Positions 33,421 through 41,408 of a stretch of 47,977 bases of DNA are shown in pieces; position 1 is the stretch's first letter; each line of letters starts with the position of its first letter. Source of the DNA: Candidatus Hydrogenedentota bacterium (lineage in GTDB: Bacteria > Hydrogenedentota > Hydrogenedentia > Hydrogenedentales > JAGMZX01). The notes below the pieces were generated by a model. The model saw only the letters and a program-made list of their open reading frames with translations, did not search any database and was not told the origin of the DNA. Location: assembly GCA_018005585.1 (NCBI GenBank), contig JAGMZX010000002.1:1-47977 (forward strand), read 5' to 3'. A program made the translations under genes and the position numbers.

Positions 33421-34947
33421 ATGAATGAAGTTGTAGTAGGGACAGGCCATCAGCAGAGCCTGCGGGATGTGATTCGCATTGTCGAAAAACTCCTGCGTGC
33501 GACGGAAGGCATTCCGCGTGAGGTGACGACGCGCACGGAGCGGATGGAATTGCGAGCCAGCCGCCCGGAATTTGAAGGCGAATTCGAGGAGTACGTGCTG
33601 CGCCTGCGCGTCACGGAACAACGGAAACAGACCTTGCGCGAAGTGGTGGCGACGTTGGATGGCGCTTGCGCGCTGACGGAGCAGGAGGGGGAATTGATCC
33701 TGCGGTTCCCGCCCGAAGGCAAGATCCCGGACCAGAGCACGTATGAAGCCGTTGACGTGGTCTCGCGCAATCTGACGTTGCCGGAAGTCTGGCGCATCTG
33801 TGGCGATCACTATCGTATCGACCGGATCAGTATCGAACTCCTGTTTCAGGCGATGGTCAAGTACCGGGCCAGCGACGTGCATCTTTCGCCGGGCCATCCA
33901 CCCATTTTTCGCGTCGACAACGACATGCACCATTCCGAGTTGCTCGGCTCGTTGTCCGCGCAGCAGATCCGGGCCCTGATAAAGGAAATCGCGCCTGCCG
34001 AGCACTGGGATGAGTTCGAAAGCCAGAAACAGACCAGCTTCAATTTTCACCAGGTGGGCCTGGGTTATTCCCGCGTATCGGCGTTTCTGAAGGCAGGCGC
34101 GCCCCACTGCACGTTCCGCTTTCTACCGGAGGTGATCCCCTCCTTTGAGGAACTGAACATTCCGCAGGAGTCCATGGTGCGCCTTGCGAGCCTTCAGCGC
34201 GGCCTCGTGCTGGTCACCGGCATGACCGGCAGCGGCAAGTCGACGACCGCCGCCGCGCTCATTGACTGGATCAATACCCACCGTTCCCTGCATATCCTGT
34301 CCATCGAAAACCCGGTCGAATACGTGCACGCGGACAAAAAGTCTATTGTCTCCCAGCGCAGCCTCGGAACGGACGTGGCCACGTTCTACGAGGCGGTTAC
34401 CGGGGCTTTGCGGCACGACCCGGACGTCATCTTTATCGGGGAAATGCGCGACCCCGACACCATACGCGCGGCGATCAACGCGGCGGCCACCGGTCATCTG
34501 GTGGTTAGCACGCTGCACTCGAACACGGCCAGCGAGGTGGTCAACCGAATCATCAGCTTTTTCGACCCCATCGAGCGTGACTTGGTAAGACTGCAGCTGT
34601 ACGATTCCATACAGTGTGTCATCTGTCAGCGGTTGATCGCCAAGATCGGCGGCGGCCGCATTCCGGTCATCGAACTCCTGTTCAAAGACATCAAACCGAT
34701 CGCCGACGGCATCAAGTCGGGGAACACCGACCTCATCCGGATCGGCATGCAGCAGGCGGTGACGCATTCGTTCATGTTTGAAAAGTACGCCTACGCCCTG
34801 TACAAGCAAGGGAAGATAACGCTTGAAAACGCGCGCGAAGCCGTCACGGATGTCTCCGTATTCGATCAGCTCCACATGGGCACCTATTCCGTGCCGCGGC
34901 TGGATTCCATTAAGTACGGCGGCGTACACGAGACGTATAAGTCCTGA
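33421..34947 (+). CDS. PilT/PilU-type retraction ATPase with N-terminal extension
   Basis: This is a 508-residue protein. From residue about 139 it is a standard PilT-family hexameric ATPase: FQAMVKYRASDVHLSPGHPP, Walker A GMTGSGKST (267-275), the Asp-box/Walker B VIFIGEMRDPDTI and the His-box STLHSNTASEVVNR, with PilT's C-terminal AYALYKQGKITLENA. These proteins drive type IV pilus retraction at the cytoplasmic membrane. Residues 1-138 are an extra acidic alpha/beta domain (MELRASRPEFEGEFEEYV, then a helix and LTLPEVWRI) not found in ordinary PilT (about 350 residues). The ATG at 33421 has AAGGGGG about 7 bases upstream. No other pil genes are in the window, so it is an orphan. Confidence 0.92.
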   Translation: MNEVVVGTGHQQSLRDVIRIVEKLLRATEGIPREVTTRTERMELRASRPEFEGEFEEYVLRLRVTEQRKQTLREVVATLDGACALTEQEGELILRFPPEGKIPDQSTYEAVDVVSRNLTLPEVWRICGDHYRIDRISIELLFQAMVKYRASDVHLSPGHPPIFRVDNDMHHSELLGSLSAQQIRALIKEIAPAEHWDEFESQKQTSFNFHQVGLGYSRVSAFLKAGAPHCTFRFLPEVIPSFEELNIPQESMVRLASLQRGLVLVTGMTGSGKSTTAAALIDWINTHRSLHILSIENPVEYVHADKKSIVSQRSLGTDVATFYEAVTGALRHDPDVIFIGEMRDPDTIRAAINAAATGHLVVSTLHSNTASEVVNRIISFFDPIERDLVRLQLYDSIQCVICQRLIAKIGGGRIPVIELLFKDIKPIADGIKSGNTDLIRIGMQQAVTHSFMFEKYAYALYKQGKITLENAREAVTDVSVFDQLHMGTYSVPRLDSIKYGGVHETYKS

Positions 34948-35073
34948 GTTTTCCCCAACAGGAAGGGCAAGAGCTGCCCGGGCGGGCGGCTACGGTCCGG
35001 CTGGGCAGGGGGGGGAATTGTCTCGCCACGCGGGCACCGGGGCCGGGACAGGGGTTTGGCAGGGGGGAAATCC

Positions 35074-35102
35074 TTGACAAATAAGCAGCGGCCGTCTAAC
35101 AT
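35074..35102 (+). promoter_or_regulatory. Promoter of BACON-like protein gene
   Basis: TTGACA (35074-35079), 17-bp spacer, TAACAT (35097-35102). It has a perfect -35 and is the strongest promoter seen in the window, about 90 bp before the ATG. Confidence 0.7.
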
Positions 35103-35160
35103 AAAAACCGCACTAACACCAGTACGCGACTCAGGTTGCGATTAGAGAGAGGGACCGTTA

Positions 35161-35178
35161 CTCGCAGTTTGCTGCGAG
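35161..35178 (+). promoter_or_regulatory. 5'-UTR hairpin before BACON-like gene
   Basis: CTCGCAG-TTTG-CTGCGAG forms a perfect 7-bp stem with a tetraloop, ending 3 bases before the AAAGGAG ribosome-binding site. It may protect the transcript 5' end or modulate initiation. Confidence 0.45.
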
Positions 35179-35194
35179 CACAAAGGAGCCCAGT

Positions 35195-37912
35195 ATGTGT
35201 CGTGTCATGCGGGAGCGGACAATTCGTCTTGAGCTGCTCGTTGCTTGCGTCCTGTCCGGCGTTTTGCTTGCCGGGGCCACTTCTCCGGCGTGGGCCGTTC
35301 GCGGAGCAGGACTGGGCGTGAGCGCGCCGCAGGTGCTTCTAGCCGCTCAAGCCGACCAGGACGAGCCTCCCTGCAAACCGGTTTTGTGCCTTACCCCCAC
35401 CAAGTTTGACGTGGGTTGGCAGTCGGGTTCGGTGCGGTTTTTTGTGACGAACTGCGAATGTGAGACCATGGACTGGTCGGCGGTCTCGGCGTGCGGCTGG
35501 GCAACGGTCGAGCCGACGGGCGGCACGTTGGGGCCCCTCGAGACGGTCGCCGTTGTCGTCACCTACACCTACAATGACAGTTGCGACGGCAGGACATGTG
35601 ATATCGCCGTGGCGGCGCCGGGGGCAATCGGCAGTCCGACAGCGGTGAAGCTCAATCAGGGTCAACGGACGACGCCGGACATGTGCGTGGCGCCGACGGT
35701 CCGCAACGTCTGGCAGAATTCGGGTGTTGTGGGCTTCGAAATATGGAATTGGAGCTGCGTGACCGTCAATTGGAGCGCCAATGCGGACTGCGAATGGGTG
35801 ACATCCATCAATCCGCCAGGCGGGACGCTGCAGCGCGACGAGCGCGTGCTCGTGGAATGCAGCGTGCAGGCCAATCCGGATTGCGATATTCGCAGTTGCC
35901 GGGTGTATTTCACTTCGCCGGGACAGACGGACCCGAAGTATGGGCTGATCAATCAGGCCGGCAGTACGCGTTCGGCCATGGAAGTGGACCAGACGCGGAT
36001 TGACGTGGGCGCGGCGTTCGGCCTCGCATCCTTCCAGATTTCGAATACGTCCTGTGGCGACATGGAGTGGGAAGCGGAAGCGTCTTGTTCCTGGGTGGCG
36101 GCGGTGAGTCCGGCCAGCGGTATCGTGGGACCGGGCGAAAGCCAGACGGTCAATCTGGTATACGAGGCCAACGAGAAATGCGCAGAGCGGCAATGCCTGG
36201 TAGAGGTGACTTCGAACGCCGTCCAGGGCACCCCCGCGGTAGTTACTCTGGTGCAAGAACCCGGCGGCCCGCCGCTGTTGTCCGTGAGCCCCACGAGTCT
36301 GAAAGTGGGCAATAGCAACGGCTGGACGGCCTTCACGGTGAAAAACAGCGGTTGTTCCAGCATGTCGTGGACCGCGACGCATGGTTGCGGTTGGCTGACC
36401 TCGGTGGCGCCGAACACGGGCGTGCTGAATGCGCAGGAAAGTATTACGGTCGCCGTGGTTTACGGCGCCAATACGTTGCCTGAAGAACGGAATTGTTCGA
36501 TCACGGTGGACGCGCCCGGCGCGGGCGGCCCGAAGACGGTCGCCGTCACGCAGACGGGATTGGGCAGCCCGCAGTTGGTCGTGACGCCGCTCGCGCAGAG
36601 CGTCGGGGCCGGGGCGGGCACGTTCACGTTTGCGGTGGCGAACGCAGGCCAAGGCACGATGAGCTGGTCCGCGCAACAGGATTGCAGTTGGATAACGCGG
36701 CTGTCACCGCCGATGGGCACTCTCACGGCCGGTCAGAGCTCCGCCGTGACGGTGAATTACGGCACGAACCCGGCCGCGACGCCCCGCACCTGCAGTATTG
36801 CCGTCACCGCGCCGGGCACGGCCGGCAGTCCGCAGACGGTCGCGGTGCAGCAGGATGGTCTGACGGGAACGCCCGTGTTGAGCTTGGCGCCGGCGAGCCG
36901 CACGGTGCTGGACGAGGCCGGAACCACCACGTTCACGGTGAGTAATAGCGGTTCCGCGCCGCTGGATTGGACGACGGGCGTGAGTTGCGGCTGGGTGCAG
37001 GCAAGCCCATCCGGTGGCACACTGACGCCGGGGCAAGGCGCGGTGGTCAGCGTGAGTTATGAAGCGAATTCGGACCCCTCCACGCGGAGTTGCGCGGTGC
37101 TGGTCACGGCGCCGGGCGCGAGTGGGAGTCCAAAGACCTTTTCGCTGGGGCAGGCGGGCAACGATACACCGGTGCTGGAACTAAGCGGGGTTTCGCAGGC
37201 GCTGGGGTCGAAGGCCGGCATCGCGACATTCACGGTCAAGAACGCGGGCGGCGGCACGATGAACTGGTCGGCGGCGGCCGGCTGTTCCTGGGTCACGCGC
37301 CTCGCGCCGGCCAGCGGCTCGCTGGTATCGGGCCAGAGCATCAACGTCGTGGTCAGTTATGACGGCAATTCGGGCGGCGCGGCGCGTAATTGCGCGATTA
37401 CCGTCCAAGCACCCGGCGCCGCGGGAAGCCCGCAAACGCTGACGCTCAATCAGGCAGGAGACGAGACGCCCGCGCTGTCTGTTTCGCCCACGACGATCGA
37501 GGCGGAAGCAACGGACGCGCTGGCTTCGTTCACCGTGACGAATACGGGTCAGGGCACATTGAACTGGTCGGCGGCCTGGGAATGCGACTGGGTCGCGGGT
37601 GTTGCGCCCGAGAACGGCGCGCTGGCCGCGGGCGCGAGCGAAACCGTCACCGCGAGTTTTAGCGAGAACGACGGGGCGGACGCGCGCACCTGTGAGGTCG
37701 CGGTGATTGCCGAAGGCGCCGCGGGCAGCCCGAAGACGGTGACGCTCGAGCAGGCGGGAACGGAAGAGCCGCCGCCGTGCTGCTGCGGCCCGGCGGGCAG
37801 CTTGCTGGACAAGGACTGGAAGTCGACGATTCAGCGGCAGCTGGGCGACTTGCTGCTGCTGGGCGCGAGCCTGGTCGTCATGCTCGCATTCGCGAGATTC
37901 CGCAAGGATTAG
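35195..37912 (+). CDS. Surface protein with eight BACON-like repeats and C-terminal anchor
   Basis: This is a 905-residue exported protein with a signal peptide ending at about PAWA (34). From residue 63 to about 855 there are eight tandem Ig-like units of 96-100 residues, each following the pattern LSVSPTSxxVG, FTVxNxGxGTMxWSA, CxW, SGTLxxGQ, RxCxIxVTAPGAxGSP, ending xxLxQAG. This matches BACON-type domains that bind carbohydrate or mucin. Each unit has two conserved cysteines (CxW and RxC), likely one disulfide per domain. The tail has CCC, about 27 linker residues, a membrane helix (LLLLGASLVVMLAFA) and RFRKD, resembling a sorting/anchor signal. AAAGGAG precedes the ATG, and a terminator hairpin follows the stop. 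Confidence 0.88.
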   Translation: MCRVMRERTIRLELLVACVLSGVLLAGATSPAWAVRGAGLGVSAPQVLLAAQADQDEPPCKPVLCLTPTKFDVGWQSGSVRFFVTNCECETMDWSAVSACGWATVEPTGGTLGPLETVAVVVTYTYNDSCDGRTCDIAVAAPGAIGSPTAVKLNQGQRTTPDMCVAPTVRNVWQNSGVVGFEIWNWSCVTVNWSANADCEWVTSINPPGGTLQRDERVLVECSVQANPDCDIRSCRVYFTSPGQTDPKYGLINQAGSTRSAMEVDQTRIDVGAAFGLASFQISNTSCGDMEWEAEASCSWVAAVSPASGIVGPGESQTVNLVYEANEKCAERQCLVEVTSNAVQGTPAVVTLVQEPGGPPLLSVSPTSLKVGNSNGWTAFTVKNSGCSSMSWTATHGCGWLTSVAPNTGVLNAQESITVAVVYGANTLPEERNCSITVDAPGAGGPKTVAVTQTGLGSPQLVVTPLAQSVGAGAGTFTFAVANAGQGTMSWSAQQDCSWITRLSPPMGTLTAGQSSAVTVNYGTNPAATPRTCSIAVTAPGTAGSPQTVAVQQDGLTGTPVLSLAPASRTVLDEAGTTTFTVSNSGSAPLDWTTGVSCGWVQASPSGGTLTPGQGAVVSVSYEANSDPSTRSCAVLVTAPGASGSPKTFSLGQAGNDTPVLELSGVSQALGSKAGIATFTVKNAGGGTMNWSAAAGCSWVTRLAPASGSLVSGQSINVVVSYDGNSGGAARNCAITVQAPGAAGSPQTLTLNQAGDETPALSVSPTTIEAEATDALASFTVTNTGQGTLNWSAAWECDWVAGVAPENGALAAGASETVTASFSENDGADARTCEVAVIAEGAAGSPKTVTLEQAGTEEPPPCCCGPAGSLLDKDWKSTIQRQLGDLLLLGASLVVMLAFARFRKD

Positions 37913-37944
37913 TCCTGCGATACGGGAACAAGCAACGGACTGGA

Positions 37945-37975
37945 GGGCCGTCCCATGACGGGGCGGCCCTTCTTT
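37945..37975 (+). terminator. Terminator after BACON-like gene
   Basis: GGGCCGTCCC (37945-37954) and GGGGCGGCCC (37960-37969) pair over 10 bp with one G-U, loop ATGAC, then TTCTTT. The loop contains an ATG that starts the longest version of the next frame, so that start was rejected. Confidence 0.65.
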
Positions 37976-38002
37976 GGTGTGGTGGCGCGGGGACGGCCCG
38001 GG

Positions 38003-41000
38003 ATGAATGATTCCAATCTATATTTCCGGCTCGTGGTTCTGGCCGTGCTTCTCTGCTGCGGCTACGGCCAGGCATTCGCGTTTGACGACCCTGTCGCGAC
38101 GTGCGGCCCGCTCACGCTCCGAATCGAGGGCCCCGCGAACGTATCCGTACTCGAAACCCCGTATCCTGTCCGGGTTCTGTTGCGCAATGACGGGCCGGCG
38201 CCTCTTCGGGGAGAACTGCGCCTGGGCGTGATCGCACCTTGGCGCATCGATCCATCCGCTCCGGCGCCGTTTCAACTGGCGCCGGGCGAGGAGAAGCCGC
38301 ACGGATTCAGCGTCAGCGTGGACGTGGGCGCCTGCAACGGTCACTATCCCATTCATGCCTGGGCGCGGTTCGAAGACGCCGGCGCCGCTCAGGAAGCGCA
38401 CGCGGTATTGCTGGTGGAAACGGCGTTGGAGCATATGTCGGGACCGGCAAGCCAAATCCCATGGACGCCGCTTGCCCTGACCCCAAACGGGGCCATTCCC
38501 CTGTGGAGCGTGCCGGTGCGCCGCGGGCTGATACGGGTCTTTGCCGAACCGGAAACCACCGTGTTGCCGCCAGGCTGGGAAGGTATAGACGAACGCACGC
38601 GCGCCATGGTCATGATGAACCAGCAAACGGTTCGCGGCGACGCACGCGAGAGCGTCGGCATGCACCCGCCGTGGGCGGAGGGCAGAGCTGGAACCGTGGC
38701 CGCCGAATTCCCCGTTTCCTTGCCCGAGGGCACGTCCGTGCGCCTCCGTTTCGCCGTGGCCATTCGCGACCATGACGCCGCGCGAGGCGAACCGCCGAGC
38801 GACGGGGTCATGTTCCGCGTCCGCGCGCTCCCGTTCGATGCGCCGGACGGCGCATGGGGCGACGTCCTATGGGAACGCCACACGGACTCCAAGGCGTGGG
38901 AAGACGCGGAAATCGATCTGCGAGCGTTCGCAGGGAAGACATTACGCCTGCAACTGGAATGTCACCCCGGCCCGCGCAACGACACTACTTGCGACGCCGC
39001 TTATTGGGGCAGGCCTCTGCTCGTGACTCAGACGGACGCCCCCTCCGACGCGGCGCAGCCGCCGGCATATCCCGCCCGGACTCTTGCCGAAGTGCGCAAT
39101 GGCGGCCTGACTTACCAGGTTGCCGTGCAGCCGGGCGTCCGCGGGTTGTTGGACGGCACGTTCTCTTTTGTCTCGCCGGAAAACGCGCTCTCGTTCACCG
39201 GGCTGCGTGTGCGTGTCCTCGGCGACGACCTGCATGCGCCCCATTGCTTCCACCAGCTGACCTACGCCGCGGAACAGGCCATGCCGGACGGGCGCGTGCG
39301 CTGGCTGCATCGCTTTGATGGTCCGCTGGGCCCGTTTGACCTCGTGGTGGACCTCTGGCTGGACGCGTGCTCGCTCCGCGCGCGCTGTTCCATCGAGAAC
39401 GCGCCCGAACCGAAGCCGTGGCAGGCGGTCCACCTGGAAGGCGTCTCCGCTGGTCCGTGGACCGGCCGCGTAACGCGTGTTTATGCTGGCGCCGGGAACG
39501 TGCTGGATATGCCGGAGGCCTTTGAACTCGGCTTCGACGGACATCAGTTGGCCACGTCTTTCGTGGGATTTGAATTCGAGAATGACGCTGCGCTTGTGCA
39601 GGCCGTGGACACGCCGCCGCTGCGCCTGGAGGTCAGGCCCAGCGCCAGCATCGCCACGCTTCACGCCGGGCATGCCCCGACGCTGGCCTTCATCCCGGCG
39701 CCCGATGTCTGGACCGGCGTGCGCGCGTGGCGCGAGGTTAACGGACTGCGCGCCGCGGGCGGCGTCCCGCGCCTGGCGGGGCGGTTTGTGTTTGACCTGT
39801 GGGGCGGCCGCTACGGCGAGAGCGCGGATGCGCTCGACCAGGCTTTTCGCTACGGTCTCACCGGCGCGGCGGTCGTGTGGCACAACTGGCAGCGCTGGGG
39901 CTATGACTATCGCCTGCCGGACATCTTTCCGCCGAACCCCGCGCTGGGGACTCGGGAGGATTTTGCACGGCTGGTGCAAACATGCAAGGACCATGGCGTC
40001 CTCTTCGCGCCACACGACAATTACATCGATTTGTATCCTGACGCGGAGCAGTTTACCTACGATAACGTCGCGTTTACGCGGGATGGGCAGCCCGTGCGCG
40101 CGTGGCTGAATGCCGGGCGCGGCGCGCAATCCTACCGTTGGCGCACGGACCGTGTGCAGCCGTTTCTGGAACGGAACGTGCGGCGGCTCCGGGATGCCTA
40201 TGCGCCCACGGCGTATTTCATCGACGTGTGGTCTTCTATCCGGCCCTACGACTACTGGACGAAGGACGGCCGGTACTTTGATTGTGTCTACACGCGGAAT
40301 GCGTGGGGCGGGTTCTTCGCGTGGATTCGCGAATGCCTCGGCAATGACGCCCCGCAGATATCGGAAAGCGGCCACGACCAGCTCATTGGCTTTCTTGATG
40401 GGGCGCAGGCCAATCATCTCCGCGTCGAGGCGGAACCGCAGGGACAGGACGCGTGGTTTGTCTGGCGCGTGCGCTGTCGCGACGCCGAGCGCGTGCCGTG
40501 GTTCGACATGGCGCACCACGGTCGGTTTGTGCTGCATGGCGCCGGTTACGACCCGCGCTATCGCGCCGGGCTTGATCCGGCACTGCACGGCATCTACAGC
40601 GACGATTACGTTTCCACCGAGGTGCTCACGGGGCATCCCGGCATGGTCGCGGACCCTTTTGGCCGCGACGTGGTGCGCAAGTACTGGCTGCTGCACGGCC
40701 TGATGCGCGCACTCGCGCACAAGCGCATCGACAACGTTGCTTTCGTGGATGGCGATATTCACAGGCAATATGTCCGGTGGGAAGGCGGCGGCGAAGTGTG
40801 GGTGAACCGGTCGGACGCGGACTGGCCGCTGGAAGCGCGCGTGCTCCCGCCTTATGGCTTCCATGCGCGCATACCGCAGGGAGACGGCTATACGGAAGCC
40901 GCCATCGAGCGGCGCGGCGGCGCCATCGTCGACTGGTCTCGCGGGACGGACGGCTACTACGTGAATGCGCGGCCGGACTTGGAACAACGCGAGGTTGATT

Positions 41001-41266
41001 TTGGCGCCGTGCGGACCGGCGGCGCAGTGCGTGTACGACGTAACGGCAACACGCTTGAACTGACGGCCCTGCCTGAGAGCCAGCCGTTTACCGTTCGTGT
41101 CGTGTGGCAGGAATTGATGCCGGGAATGCCCTTGCCTGCTTCTGCGTCGGAGCTTGATGAACAGGGGAATGCGCGCGGAGAGATTCCGGTCGAGTTACAA
41201 AACGGGGTTGTATCCGTTGACTACCCCGCAAGCGCCTTGGACTGCGCGTGCTCCCTTGCGCTGTAG
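38003..41266 (+). CDS. Probable secreted glycoside hydrolase (TIM barrel, GH101/GH31-like clan)
   Basis: This is a 1087-residue secreted protein with a signal peptide ending AFA (26). Residues about 27-150 resemble a NEW3/Ig-like domain (VRVLLRNDGPAPLRGELRL), about 160-370 a jelly roll, about 390-580 a beta-sandwich, and about 590-900 a TIM barrel. The barrel begins FVFDLWGGRYGESADALDQA and contains AVVWHNWQRWGYDY, CKDHGVLFAPHDNYIDLYPD, AYFIDVW (Asp741) and ISESGHDQ (Glu788), the order expected for the nucleophile and acid/base of retaining alpha-glycosidase-type clans; these assignments are inference. The start at 38003 gives a clean signal peptide, whereas ATG 37955 lies in a terminator loop. 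No exact GH family can be assigned from sequence alone. Confidence 0.75.
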   Translation: MNDSNLYFRLVVLAVLLCCGYGQAFAFDDPVATCGPLTLRIEGPANVSVLETPYPVRVLLRNDGPAPLRGELRLGVIAPWRIDPSAPAPFQLAPGEEKPHGFSVSVDVGACNGHYPIHAWARFEDAGAAQEAHAVLLVETALEHMSGPASQIPWTPLALTPNGAIPLWSVPVRRGLIRVFAEPETTVLPPGWEGIDERTRAMVMMNQQTVRGDARESVGMHPPWAEGRAGTVAAEFPVSLPEGTSVRLRFAVAIRDHDAARGEPPSDGVMFRVRALPFDAPDGAWGDVLWERHTDSKAWEDAEIDLRAFAGKTLRLQLECHPGPRNDTTCDAAYWGRPLLVTQTDAPSDAAQPPAYPARTLAEVRNGGLTYQVAVQPGVRGLLDGTFSFVSPENALSFTGLRVRVLGDDLHAPHCFHQLTYAAEQAMPDGRVRWLHRFDGPLGPFDLVVDLWLDACSLRARCSIENAPEPKPWQAVHLEGVSAGPWTGRVTRVYAGAGNVLDMPEAFELGFDGHQLATSFVGFEFENDAALVQAVDTPPLRLEVRPSASIATLHAGHAPTLAFIPAPDVWTGVRAWREVNGLRAAGGVPRLAGRFVFDLWGGRYGESADALDQAFRYGLTGAAVVWHNWQRWGYDYRLPDIFPPNPALGTREDFARLVQTCKDHGVLFAPHDNYIDLYPDAEQFTYDNVAFTRDGQPVRAWLNAGRGAQSYRWRTDRVQPFLERNVRRLRDAYAPTAYFIDVWSSIRPYDYWTKDGRYFDCVYTRNAWGGFFAWIRECLGNDAPQISESGHDQLIGFLDGAQANHLRVEAEPQGQDAWFVWRVRCRDAERVPWFDMAHHGRFVLHGAGYDPRYRAGLDPALHGIYSDDYVSTEVLTGHPGMVADPFGRDVVRKYWLLHGLMRALAHKRIDNVAFVDGDIHRQYVRWEGGGEVWVNRSDADWPLEARVLPPYGFHARIPQGDGYTEAAIERRGGAIVDWSRGTDGYYVNARPDLEQREVDFGAVRTGGAVRVRRNGNTLELTALPESQPFTVRVVWQELMPGMPLPASASELDEQGNARGEIPVELQNGVVSVDYPASALDCACSLAL

Positions 41267-41325
41267 CCTCCGGGCGGCTTGCCGGCCGGCAGAAAAGGCG
41301 GGAGCGGGCTTTCGTGTTCCAGATA

Positions 41326-41355
41326 TTGGCGTTGGCGAAAGCTTTGGGGTAATGT
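41326..41355 (+). promoter_or_regulatory. Possible promoter of GH10 gene
   Basis: TTGGCG (41326-41331), 18-bp spacer, TAATGT (41350-41355), 53 bp before the ATG at 41409. Confidence 0.4.
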
Positions 41356-41408
41356 GGGGGACATGCGGCGCGGGGGCGGCGCAGCGCGCCGGAACTGGGA
41401 GAATGAGG

